Assembly (NCBI GenBank): GCA_014379045.1
Contig: JACMMK010000142.1
Coordinates: 1 to 13,038, forward strand
Direction of reading: 5' to 3'
DNA: 13,038 nt
Source of the DNA: Burkholderiales bacterium
Lineage (GTDB): Bacteria; Pseudomonadota; Gammaproteobacteria; Burkholderiales; CAIKXV01
This document shows, piece after piece, positions 6,018 to 12,991 of this stretch. The notes beneath the pieces are model-generated. The model saw only the letters and a list, made by a program, of their open reading frames with translations. It was not told the DNA's origin and ran no database searches. Both the position numbers and the translations under genes were made by a program. Position 1 is the first letter of the stretch, and each line of letters starts with the position of its first letter.

Positions 6018-7178
6018 TCATTCGCGCACCCGGTAGCGCTCGATCTTCGCCGGATCGACGTCGATGCCCATGCCCGGGCCCGCCGGCACTTCGATCGAAC
6101 CCTCGACGAGCTGCATCGCGCTCACCAGCAGATCGTCGTTGTAGTAGATGCCCCCGATCTGTCCGTGCTGGTCCTGCGCCGGCGTCGATACCGGTACCAC
6201 GCAGGACAGCGTCACCGCCGGCGCCGCTGCCGCGAGATGGATGTTCGCGAGGTTGCCCACGCCCGTCTCGACCGAACCGTTGACGTTGCACAGGATGCCC
6301 GCGGCCCGGCACACCGCTGCCACCTCCATCGCGCGATACAGCCCGCCCGGCTTGGTCGTGTAGATCGACACGATCTGCACCGCGCCCTCGGCGATGATCT
6401 GGATCGCGTCGTGCGCGTTCCAGGCACTTTCGTCGGCCATCACCGGCGTGTCGATCGCGCGCGCCACCTGCGAGATGCGCTCGATGCCCATCACCGGCTG
6501 CTCGGCGTACTTGATGCCGAAGGTTTCCATCGCGCGCAGCGTGCGGATCGCCTCGCCCGGTGACGCGTAGCCTTCGTTCGCGTCGACGCACAATTCGACC
6601 GCAGGCCCCGCGGCTGCACGTATCGCGCGCACGATGTCGATGTCGCGCGCCGGATCGACGCCGACCTTGATCTTGATCGTCCGGATGCCCTCGGCCGCGA
6701 CCTGTGCCGCTTCGCGTTCGGCCTCCTCGATGCCGATCAGGCCGATAGAGTGGGTGACCGGCACCCGCATCCGCGACGCGCCGCCGAGCAGCGCATGCAC
6801 CGGCACGCCCAGCCGCCGTGCAGCCAGATCGTAGGCGGCGAACTCGACCGCTGCTTTCGCGTACGGATACCCCTTGACGATGGCGTCCATGCGCTGATGC
6901 AGTTCGGCGAAATTGCCCGGCGCGAGCCCCACGACGGCCGGCGCCAGATAACGCTCGATGACCAGCGACACGATCGATGCCGACTCGCCGAAGTAGCGGC
7001 CGAACTCGCCGCCCCAATCCTTCAGCGCCGGCGCCTCGCCCCAACCGACGACGCCGTCGTCGTCGGTCATGCGGGTCAGCACATAGCGGCCGATAGATTC
7101 GGTGAGCCCGGTCCATCGATGCTCGCGCCGGGTCGGCAGTTGCACGAGGATCGTTTCGACCGAAACGATCCTGCTCAA
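6018..7178 (-). CDS. Enolase-superfamily enzyme, muconate cycloisomerase (MLE)-like subgroup
   Basis: Enolase-superfamily enzymes abstract a proton alpha to a carboxylate and stabilise the enolate on Mg2+. The 386-residue product has an N-terminal capping domain (about 1-130) and a TIM barrel. Visible residues are K169-x-K171 in TIKIKVG; metal ligands D199 (CVDAN), E226 (YAEQP) and D249 (MADES); the second-face lysine K276 in TTKPGG; and E304 in NGSVETGVG. Lysines on both faces place it with muconate cycloisomerase, o-succinylbenzoate synthase and dipeptide epimerases and not with mandelate racemase. The start is taken as TTG, because GGGAG lies five bases upstream. An in-frame ATG at 7259 inside the upstream gene has no ribosome site. 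Neighbours on both sides of the same strand are 57-58 bases away, suggesting one operon. No catechol dioxygenase gene is nearby, so true muconate activity is unproven. Confidence 0.88.
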   Translation of the reverse strand: MSRIVSVETILVQLPTRREHRWTGLTESIGRYVLTRMTDDDGVVGWGEAPALKDWGGEFGRYFGESASIVSLVIERYLAPAVVGLAPGNFAELHQRMDAIVKGYPYAKAAVEFAAYDLAARRLGVPVHALLGGASRMRVPVTHSIGLIGIEEAEREAAQVAAEGIRTIKIKVGVDPARDIDIVRAIRAAAGPAVELCVDANEGYASPGEAIRTLRAMETFGIKYAEQPVMGIERISQVARAIDTPVMADESAWNAHDAIQIIAEGAVQIVSIYTTKPGGLYRAMEVAAVCRAAGILCNVNGSVETGVGNLANIHLAAAAPAVTLSCVVPVSTPAQDQHGQIGGIYYNDDLLVSAMQLVEGSIEVPAGPGMGIDVDPAKIERYRVRE

Positions 7179-7183
7179 GCGTG

Positions 7184-7188
7184 CTCCC
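7184..7188 (-). promoter_or_regulatory. Ribosome binding site supporting a TTG start
   Basis: The minus strand reads GGGAG then CACGC then TTG. This five-base spacing is ideal and is the only good ribosome site near the 5' end of the cycloisomerase-like gene. It favours the TTG at 7178 over the in-frame ATG at 7259. Confidence 0.55.
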
Positions 7189-7236
7189 GCGGTGTAGCGA
7201 TCGATGTCATGCCGTGTCGTTCGTGCCTGCGCAGCG

Positions 7237-8286
7237 TTATTCGGGCTTGATACCTGCATTGCGGATGATCTTGCCGAAAATCTCGAGCTCGGTGCGTACC
7301 GACTGCGCGTACTGCTCTGGCGTGTCGCCGACCGGATCGTACCCGAGTGTTTCGAATCGCTGGCGCACGTCGGGGGTCTTGATCGTCTGCACGATGACCG
7401 AATGCAACCGCGTGACGATGTCCTTCGACAGTCCGGCCGGCCCCATGATGCCGAAGCGTCCGTCGAGTGCCTGCATCCGAAGCCCGGTTTCATTGAGCGT
7501 CGGCAGGTCGGGTGCCGCCGCGGTGCGCCGGCTGCCCACGGCCGCGAGCATGCGCAATCGTCCATCCTTCGCGTGCTGGATGACCGGCCCCAGGTCCGCG
7601 ACCATCATGTCGATCTCGCCCGCGACGACGGCCGCGATCGATGGACCCGTGCCCTTGTACGGCACGTGCAGCAGCGACAGTCCCGTTGCGGCCTGCAGCA
7701 ACTCACCGCCGATGTGCGACGTCGAACCGGGGCCTGACGAACCGAAGGTCAGGAACCCCTGCTTGCCCTTGCCGAGCCGGAGCAGGTCGGCGACGCTCTT
7801 CGCCGGCACACGCGGATTGATCGCGATCACGAACGGCGTGATCACGACAGTCGAGATCGGCGTGAAGTCTTTGACCGAATCGTACGGGAACTTGTTGTAG
7901 AGCCAGGGCGCGAACACGAAGCTGCTCTGGCTGGCCAGACACAGCGTGTAGCCGTCGGGGGCTGCGCGCGCGACCACCTCGCTGCCGATCGACCCGCCGG
8001 CGCCGCCGCGGTTCTCGAGGATGAGCGTCTGGCCGAGCAGTTCGCCCATTCTCGGGCTGATCGAGCGCGCGATGATGTCGGCAGGGCCCCCGGGGGCGAA
8101 CGGCACGACCAGCCGGATCGGGCGAACCGGATAGGTGCCGGAGGACTGTGCCAGCGCCAATGACGGCGCCAACAATGCAGCGACCGCGACACCGAACGCG
8201 CGAATCAGCGCGGCGGGCAACGGCCTTGGCCCCGGCGGAGTACGGAATAGCGAAGGGGGAGCGTCGTTGCGGGATATGCGGGACAT
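7237..8286 (-). CDS. Tripartite tricarboxylate transporter substrate-binding protein (Bug family), first copy
   Basis: Periplasmic extracytoplasmic solute receptor of 349 residues. AAGGAG (plus 8294-8299) is seven bases before the chosen ATG. In-frame codons run further upstream but lack a ribosome site. A long polar N-region (1-24) precedes a hydrophobic core (IRAFGVAVAALLAP) and cleavage at LALA|Q (A46/Q47). The mature protein shows the Bug signature order: YPVRPIRLVVPFAPGG, DIIARSI, GQTLILENRGGAGGSIG, PDGYTL, and HVPYKGTGPSIAAVVAGEIDMM. Bug proteins bind small carboxylates or aromatics and normally hand them to a TctA/TctB membrane pair, which is not encoded here. It is the first gene of the operon with the cycloisomerase-like and M24 genes, and diverges from the Rieske oxygenase gene, which suggests the ligand is a substrate or relative of that pathway. 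Confidence 0.93.
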   Translation of the reverse strand: MSRISRNDAPPSLFRTPPGPRPLPAALIRAFGVAVAALLAPSLALAQSSGTYPVRPIRLVVPFAPGGPADIIARSISPRMGELLGQTLILENRGGAGGSIGSEVVARAAPDGYTLCLASQSSFVFAPWLYNKFPYDSVKDFTPISTVVITPFVIAINPRVPAKSVADLLRLGKGKQGFLTFGSSGPGSTSHIGGELLQAATGLSLLHVPYKGTGPSIAAVVAGEIDMMVADLGPVIQHAKDGRLRMLAAVGSRRTAAAPDLPTLNETGLRMQALDGRFGIMGPAGLSKDIVTRLHSVIVQTIKTPDVRQRFETLGYDPVGDTPEQYAQSVRTELEIFGKIIRNAGIKPE

Positions 8287-8315
8287 GAAACCACTCCTTG
8301 TGGAAAAGCCTGATC

Positions 8316-8343
8316 GACAACCGAACAGTGTTGTCACAGACAA
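8316..8343 (-). promoter_or_regulatory. Inverted-repeat cluster with LysR-type T-N11-A box upstream of the binding-protein gene
   Basis: TTGTCACAGACAA (8331-8343) is a TTGTC-ACA-GACAA dyad, the T-N11-A form typical of LysR-family sites. The left arm also pairs with an earlier GACAAC (8316-8321) against GTTGTC (8330-8335). Three related half-sites thus lie 30-57 bases upstream of the ATG at 8286. Regulation by a LysR-type protein is inferred; no such gene is in the window. Confidence 0.35.
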
Positions 8344-8430
8344 GCAAGTTTCCTGCCGCAGGCGCCCATAAGCAAGCGACGCGCGCGCGCGCTTTCGCGG
8401 CTAGCATTCCGCAACGGCACTGACAAACGG

Positions 8431-8477
8431 CATTACCTCGATTGACGTCTCGCCCGAGGGTCCATTACGCTCGATTG
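8431..8477. repeat. Direct repeat in the divergent binding-protein/oxygenase gap
   Basis: CATTACCTCGATTG (8431-8444) recurs as CATTACGCTCGATTG (8463-8477), identical apart from one inserted G, with 32 bases between their starts. A shorter direct repeat, AACGGCA (8413-8419 and 8426-8432), abuts it. Spacing near three helical turns and placement just upstream of the oxygenase gene suggest tandem regulator sites. Confidence 0.4.
8442..8471 (+). promoter_or_regulatory. Weak sigma-70-like promoter candidate for the oxygenase genes
   Basis: TTGACG (8442-8447) matches the -35 consensus in five of six positions. After 18 bases comes TACGCT (8466-8471), which keeps only the first two and last bases of the -10 consensus. 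The element overlaps the direct repeats, as expected for a regulated promoter, and would give a leader of about 50 bases. The weak -10 keeps confidence low. Confidence 0.28.
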
Positions 8478-8530
8478 CATTCGTCGAGCATTTTCCCCTC
8501 GACGCACCCTCCGTACACCAAGGAACGATC

Positions 8531-9862
8531 ATGCCGGACGGTTCGCTGAATTCTAGAGGCATCGAGGCGCTGGTCGAGCCCGGTCGGGTCCACCGCCGCG
8601 TCTACACCGACCCGGAGATCTTCGAGCTCGAGATGGAACGGCTGTTCGGCCGCGCGTGGCTGTTCGTCGGGCATGCGACCCAGGTACCGAAGCCGGGCGA
8701 CTTCATCACTACCGATCTCGGACGCCAGCCGGTGCTGATGACGCGCCATCACGACGGCTCGGTGCGCGTCGTGCTGAACCGCTGCACCCATCGCGGCGTC
8801 AAGCTGGTCGCCGAACGTCAGGGCAACCGGCCGCGTCTGGTCTGCCTGTATCACGGCTGGACCTTCGATCCGGATGGCACGCTGCTGCGCGTGCCGGTCG
8901 ACGAGGGCTGCGCACCCGGATTTCGTCTGTGCGACTTCAATCTCGCCAAGGCGCCCCGCATCGGCGTCTATCGCGGCTTCGTGTTCGCGAGCCTCTCCCC
9001 GACGGGAATCGCGTTCGACGACTGGATCGCGCCGATGCGCGAGAACATCGACGACATCGTCGACCGTGCCCCAGGGGGCGAGATCGCGCTCGATGCCGGC
9101 ATGCACCGCTATATCTTCCGCGGCAACTGGAAGATGCAGACCGAGAACCTGGTCGACTCCTATCATGTGCCGTTCAGCCACGCGTCGACAGTCAATCGCA
9201 AGGGCGTGCAGTTCTCCCGCCGCGAGGGCGACGACGAAGGTGCGAAGGTCGTCGACGGCCAGCGTACCGCGTCGCAGTGGAAGCAGCGCCGCAGCTATGC
9301 GGTCGGCTACGGTCATGGCTGGACCAGCAACACCGAGTTGAACGAGAGCGGCCGCTCGAGCGCGGTGTACGACGAGTATCGCCACGCGTTGATTTCCAGT
9401 GTCGGCGCCGAGCGCGCGGAAAAGATCCTCACGCCGCGGATGCACAACTCGCTGCTCTACCCGAACGCCTCGTTCATGGGCCTGAACATGCACATTCGCG
9501 TGATCAAGCCGCTCGCGGTCGACCTGACCGAGGTCAACATCTATCCGGTCCGGCTGATCGGGGCGCCCGAGGCGATGAACGCGCGCAACACGCGCCTGCT
9601 CAACGTCACGCATGCCGCTGCATCGTTCGTGCAGTCGGACGACCTGGAGGCGTTCGGTCGCGCGCAGACGGGTCTGCGCAGCCGGCAGACCGAATGGGTC
9701 GACATCTCGCGCGGGTTGGGTCGGGAAGAACCGGTCGATGCGCCGGAGAGCATAGCCACGGCGGCGGGCACCCCGCCCACTGTCATGCGCGCGATGGCGA
9801 CCGACGAGTTGGTGGTGCGCGGACAGTTCCGCGCGTGGCTCGATTACATGCGTGTGGCATGA
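8531..9862 (+). CDS. Rieske aromatic ring-hydroxylating dioxygenase, large (alpha) subunit
   Basis: Catalytic subunit of a Rieske non-haem iron oxygenase, which typically adds both atoms of O2 to an aromatic ring using electrons from a reductase. The 443-residue chain has the [2Fe-2S] Rieske motif C85-x-H87...C105-x2-H108 (CTHRG, then CLYHGW). It also has the mononuclear iron site in ENLVDSYHVPFSH, with bridging D209 and ligands H212 and H217, and a C-terminal carboxylate at D370/D371 (FVQSDDLEAFGR). AAGGAA precedes the ATG. Length and wording are closest to the benzoate/toluate/anthranilate-type group, so a carboxylated aromatic is a reasonable guess only. It pairs with the beta-subunit gene 118 bp downstream. 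No ferredoxin or reductase gene is present in the window. A long open frame antisense to it is a GC-bias shadow. Confidence 0.95.
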   Translation: MPDGSLNSRGIEALVEPGRVHRRVYTDPEIFELEMERLFGRAWLFVGHATQVPKPGDFITTDLGRQPVLMTRHHDGSVRVVLNRCTHRGVKLVAERQGNRPRLVCLYHGWTFDPDGTLLRVPVDEGCAPGFRLCDFNLAKAPRIGVYRGFVFASLSPTGIAFDDWIAPMRENIDDIVDRAPGGEIALDAGMHRYIFRGNWKMQTENLVDSYHVPFSHASTVNRKGVQFSRREGDDEGAKVVDGQRTASQWKQRRSYAVGYGHGWTSNTELNESGRSSAVYDEYRHALISSVGAERAEKILTPRMHNSLLYPNASFMGLNMHIRVIKPLAVDLTEVNIYPVRLIGAPEAMNARNTRLLNVTHAAASFVQSDDLEAFGRAQTGLRSRQTEWVDISRGLGREEPVDAPESIATAAGTPPTVMRAMATDELVVRGQFRAWLDYMRVA

Positions 9863-9886
9863 GCCCGCGAGGCGCGCGGCGAGGGA

Positions 9887-9909
9887 CCCGTCACCTGACA
9901 GGTGACGGG
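9887..9909. other. Strong hairpin between the alpha- and beta-subunit genes
   Basis: CCCGTCACC (9887-9895) and GGTGACGGG (9901-9909) form a perfect nine-pair stem with a TGACA loop, 25 bases after the alpha stop and 72 bases before the beta start. No T run follows, so it is not a standard terminator. It may protect the alpha message from 3' decay or partly uncouple subunit expression. Confidence 0.5.
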
Positions 9910-9980
9910 ATCGACGTAACCGAGTCGGGCTCATTCATCGTCCACCGCAATCCTTCGATCCCGGACGGCGGAGCGGGACG

Positions 9981-10484
9981 ATGAGCGCGGCCATCGATCG
10001 CAGCGCCATCGAAGCGTTCGTTTTCGCCGAAGCCAGACTGCTCGACGAGCGTCGCTTTCGCGAGTGGATGGCCCTGTATACCGAGGACGGCGCGTACTGG
10101 GTGCCGGCGGCCGCCGATCAGACCACACCGTTCGGCCAGGCCTCGCTGTTCTACGACGACCTGGAATTGATGCGCACACGCATCGACCGGCTCGAACACC
10201 CGCTGATCCACGTGCAGACGCCGCCGTCGCGCACCGTGCACGTGGTCGGCAACATCGAAGTGGAAGCGGTCAGCGCGGGGCCGACGCCGGAACTTCCCGC
10301 AAGCGACATGCTGGTGCACTCGTCGTTCGTCATGGTCGAGTATCGTCTCGACCAGCAGCGCATGTTTGCCGGCCGCCAGCGCCACTGGCTGCGTGATGTC
10401 GAAGGGGCGCTGCGCATCGTGCGCAAGCGCGTCGATCTGGTCAACAGCGAAGCGGCGTTCGAAGCGATCGCCGTACCGTTCTGA
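9981..10484 (+). CDS. Aromatic ring-hydroxylating dioxygenase, small (beta) subunit
   Basis: Structural subunit of the alpha3-beta3 Rieske oxygenase, with an NTF2-like cone fold. The 167-residue product begins with the usual helix (IEAFVFAEARLLDERRFREW), then LYTEDGAYWVPA, the family's most typical stretch, then ASLFYDDLELMRTRIDRL, HVQTPPSRTVHVVGNIEV, and a C-terminal RHWLRDVEGALRIVRKRVDLV. Length matches beta subunits of about 160-190 residues. CGGAG lies seven bases before the ATG. It follows the alpha gene on the same strand after a 118-bp gap that holds a strong hairpin; the gap is longer than usual for this pair. It converges with the amidohydrolase gene 72 bp downstream. Confidence 0.93.
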   Translation: MSAAIDRSAIEAFVFAEARLLDERRFREWMALYTEDGAYWVPAAADQTTPFGQASLFYDDLELMRTRIDRLEHPLIHVQTPPSRTVHVVGNIEVEAVSAGPTPELPASDMLVHSSFVMVEYRLDQQRMFAGRQRHWLRDVEGALRIVRKRVDLVNSEAAFEAIAVPF

Positions 10485-10490
10485 TCCGAT

Positions 10491-10549
10491 CGCCCGCGCA
10501 CGACGGTCGAGCGCGCGGCGCTACCCTGTCCATCCACTGCGCGCGGGCG
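10491..10549. repeat. Distant inverted repeat between convergent genes
   Basis: CGCCCGCGC (10491-10499) and GCGCGGGCG (10541-10549) are perfect complements 41 bases apart, filling the gap between the beta-subunit stop and the amidohydrolase stop. It could fold in either transcript, but no T run follows and the sequence is very GC-rich, so a terminator role is uncertain. Confidence 0.25.
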
Positions 10550-10556
10550 CGCCGGC

Positions 10557-11834
10557 TTACGCAGCCAGTCTGTCGAAGCGCGGAAGTATCGCCGCACTCG
10601 CGTCGTACCGAACCCCGTCGAGCAGACAGAACGCCGGTCGCAGCAGACACTGCGTCACCACGGTCGTGCCCTCGTTGTCGGTGAGCGGAAATCGCCCGTG
10701 GTCTTCGAACAGCACGCTGACGTCGGCAGGGTTGCCCGGCCGTAGCGAACCCAGTTCCGCGGGCAGGCCGAAAATCTCGACCGGGTTGCAGGTGACCATC
10801 CGCACCACATCGGCGAGCGGCACGCCGAGTGCCAGCATCGAAGTCATCGTCGAGGCCAGCGAGAAGCGCTGCTTGCCGAAGAACATGTGATCGACATCGG
10901 CGTGCGCGTCGGGCGTGCCCGGCGGCTGCGGCGCCGGCGTGTTGTAGCCGTGCATGTCGGCGCCGAGCGTGTGCGGAACGATTCCGGCTGCCAGCGCGAT
11001 GCGCGCCATCCTGAAGCTGAAGTGCGATCCATGGCCCACGTCGATCTTCAGACCAGCGGCGAGCGCATCGCGCACTACCGGATGGACGCGGCCCGCGCGG
11101 TCGACGAACCCGCCCGGGTGTCGCGTGAACGGGTGGGCCAGGATGTCGCCCGCCTTCAACAGCGGCACCACCGCTTCGAGCACCGTATCGGCATCGTGCT
11201 CGCGATCGCGCGCCGGTTCGTCGCGGCCGGGCATCGGCCAGAGCTGGCCGAAATGGATGTAGAGCGGCCTGTCCGCAGCACGACCGATCTCGGCACAGCG
11301 GCGCATCACATCCAGGCCCCAGCGCGCGATCCCGCCGACCTCGGCGTGCGCCTTGAATCCCTTGACGATATCGGCGTTGGCGAGCGCGGACTTGACCGTC
11401 GCTGCGACATCGATGCAGTCGGGCCGATACAGCGACGGGTAGAAGTGTCCTTCGAGGCCACCGACCAGATAGGTCGACAGGTAGGAGTACACGCGCGACT
11501 TCTTCGCCTCGACCACGTACTCGCGAAACGCCGGCAGCGTGATGCACGACGGGCCGCCCTGGTCGATCAGCGTCGTCACGCCGGAGTACACGCCGCACAG
11601 GTCGGCTTCGAGCCCGAAGCGCCCGGTCACGTGCTGGAACACGTGCGCGTGCGTATCGATCATTCCGGGAATCACCAGACGGCCGCTCGCCTCGATGCGC
11701 TGGTTTGCCACCACCGCCTGCCCGCGCGGCACGATCGCCGCGACCCGCCCGTTCTCGATCGCCAGATCGAAGGCGCCATCGAGCGCCTGCGACGGATCGA
11801 TCAGGCGCCCCCCGGCGATCAGGATATCGAACAT
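10557..11834 (-). CDS. Amidohydrolase/deacetylase-family metallohydrolase (dihydroorotase-like)
   Basis: A 425-residue member of the amidohydrolase superfamily, which hydrolyses amide or related C-N bonds at a mono- or dinuclear metal centre in a TIM barrel. Visible ligands are H62-x-H64 (DTHAHV), a likely carboxylated lysine K161 in VKGFKAHAEVG, H194 (LYIHFG), H234 (LAHPF) and the catalytic Asp D293 (LGADMHG). The N-terminal ILIAGGRLIDPSQALDG and C-terminal LRPGNPADVSVL form the flanking beta-sandwich. The GVYSGVTTLIDQGGPS segment fits the amidohydrolase/deacetylase branch often mislabelled dihydroorotase, and no pyrimidine genes are nearby. GGAGAAGG (plus 11840-11847) lies five bases before the ATG. 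It follows a Bug-type binding protein by 88 bp in the same direction, so import and hydrolysis of one compound is plausible. The exact substrate is unknown. Confidence 0.9.
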   Translation of the reverse strand: MFDILIAGGRLIDPSQALDGAFDLAIENGRVAAIVPRGQAVVANQRIEASGRLVIPGMIDTHAHVFQHVTGRFGLEADLCGVYSGVTTLIDQGGPSCITLPAFREYVVEAKKSRVYSYLSTYLVGGLEGHFYPSLYRPDCIDVAATVKSALANADIVKGFKAHAEVGGIARWGLDVMRRCAEIGRAADRPLYIHFGQLWPMPGRDEPARDREHDADTVLEAVVPLLKAGDILAHPFTRHPGGFVDRAGRVHPVVRDALAAGLKIDVGHGSHFSFRMARIALAAGIVPHTLGADMHGYNTPAPQPPGTPDAHADVDHMFFGKQRFSLASTMTSMLALGVPLADVVRMVTCNPVEIFGLPAELGSLRPGNPADVSVLFEDHGRFPLTDNEGTTVVTQCLLRPAFCLLDGVRYDASAAILPRFDRLAA

Positions 11835-11884
11835 CGTTGCCTTCTCCGATGACTGCTATCGCGTCGCCGCAGATCTGCAGCGCG

Positions 11885-11907
11885 GCGCGGGGCGTTCGCC
11901 CGTGCGC
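11885..11907 (-). other. Intercistronic hairpin between the second binding-protein gene and the amidohydrolase gene
   Basis: GGGCGTTCGCCC (11890-11901) is flanked by GCGC arms (11885-11888 and 11904-11907), giving a nine-pair GC stem with small bulges. The nearby GCAGATCTGC (11869-11878) is a second perfect palindrome. Such structures after a periplasmic binding-protein gene commonly raise its message level relative to downstream genes; that role is inferred here. Confidence 0.35.
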
Positions 11908-11922
11908 GGCGATGCGCGTCGC

Positions 11923-12897
11923 TTACTCCACCTTCGCGCCCGATACCTTCACCGCTTCGGCCCACAGCTTGATCGACGCGTCGATCACCTTGGCGAACTC
12001 GGCCGGTGAGTTGCCCAGCGGATCGACCCCGATCGAATCGAGGCGCTTGATGAACGCCGGATCGCGCGTGGCGAGCGCGATCTCGCCGGCAATCTTGTTG
12101 ATCACCGCTGCCGGCGTCTTCGCCGGCGCGGTCAAGCCGTTCCAGGTGATGGTCTGGAATCCGGGGAAGCCCTGTTCGGCGACGGTCGGCACGTCGGGCA
12201 TCTGGCTCGATCGCTTGTCTCCCGAGACGGCGAGCGCGCGCAGCTTTCCAGCCCGCGCCTGCGGCACGATTTCGGTGAGGTTTCCGAAGTAGGCCGGCAC
12301 CTGTCCGCCGAGCACCTCGGCGACCGCGACCGAACCGCCCTTGTACGGGATGTGATTCATCTTCAAACCGGCGCGCGCCAGGAACAGCGCCATCGACAGG
12401 TGACTCACCGCGCCATTGCCGGCCGACGCGTACGGCACCTCCCCTGGCCTCGCCTTGACGTACTCGACGAATTCCTTCAGCGATTTGACGGGGAGCGTGT
12501 TGCTGACCCCGAGCGCGAACGGATTGGTGCCGATGATCGAAATCGGCGCGAAGTCACGCACCGGGTCGTATGAAATTTTGGTCATCGCCGGCAGGATCGC
12601 GAACTGTGCCGGTGTCGCCATGAACAACGTGTATCCGTCGGGTAGCGCACGTGCCACGAGCTCGGCCGCGATGCTGCCGCCCGCGCCCGGCCGGTTGTCG
12701 ACGACCACGTTCTGCCCGAGTCGCGGCGTCAGCCAGTCGGCAGCGAAGCGCGCGATGCTGTCGGTATTGCCACCGGCGGTGAACGGCACGAGTACCCGCG
12801 CAGGCCGCTGCGGCCACTCCTGTGCAGTGGCCGGCAACGAAACGAGCGCGAACGTCGTGGTCAGCGACAGTGCAGCGAGTACGAGGTTAGAGGTCAT
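11923..12897 (-). CDS. Tripartite tricarboxylate transporter substrate-binding protein (Bug family), second copy
   Basis: A 324-residue periplasmic solute receptor. AGGAG (plus 12906-12910) lies eight bases before the chosen ATG. Extending the frame upstream adds 39 residues with no ribosome site and would mask the signal peptide (hydrophobic LVLAALSLTTTFALVSL, cleavage at ATA|Q, A25/Q26). Typical Bug blocks follow: WPQRPARVLVPFTAGG, DSIARF, GQNVVVDNRPGAGGSIA, PDGYTLFM, and HIPYKGGSVAVAEVLGGQV. It differs clearly from the other binding protein in the window, so it is not a recent duplicate and probably binds a different ligand. It is followed by the amidohydrolase gene. No TctA/TctB genes are nearby, a common situation in Burkholderiales, which carry many orphan Bug genes. 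Confidence 0.93.
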   Translation of the reverse strand: MTSNLVLAALSLTTTFALVSLPATAQEWPQRPARVLVPFTAGGNTDSIARFAADWLTPRLGQNVVVDNRPGAGGSIAAELVARALPDGYTLFMATPAQFAILPAMTKISYDPVRDFAPISIIGTNPFALGVSNTLPVKSLKEFVEYVKARPGEVPYASAGNGAVSHLSMALFLARAGLKMNHIPYKGGSVAVAEVLGGQVPAYFGNLTEIVPQARAGKLRALAVSGDKRSSQMPDVPTVAEQGFPGFQTITWNGLTAPAKTPAAVINKIAGEIALATRDPAFIKRLDSIGVDPLGNSPAEFAKVIDASIKLWAEAVKVSGAKVE

Positions 12898-12991
12898 GCA
12901 GCACGCTCCTGCGTGTATCGGCGATGGGAAGCTTGAAGGGGAGGCTTCGGAAGAAGCAAACCCCAGACCACATTGGCCCACAATCGCTCGT

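Noticed and set aside
8379..8391. Alternating GC run, possible Z-DNA or slippage tract
   Set aside because: Short and expected in DNA of this composition, with no repeat expansion or gene boundary to give it meaning.
8457..8467. GGGTCCATT in the oxygenase gap matching the sequence beside operator copy 1
   Set aside because: Only a nine- or ten-base match to one arm, with no GGACC partner following, so there is no reason to extend the sulfatase regulon to the catabolic genes.
8465..9934. A 489-codon open frame antisense to the oxygenase alpha gene
   Set aside because: Its translation is rich in Arg, Ala, His and Asp with no domain signal, and it lies opposite a gene with complete catalytic motifs. 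It is a by-product of high GC third positions.
10441..11598. A 385-codon minus-strand frame overlapping the amidohydrolase gene
   Set aside because: It is the same strand read in another frame, dominated by Arg and Ala, while the chosen frame carries all metal ligands of the superfamily and a good ribosome site.
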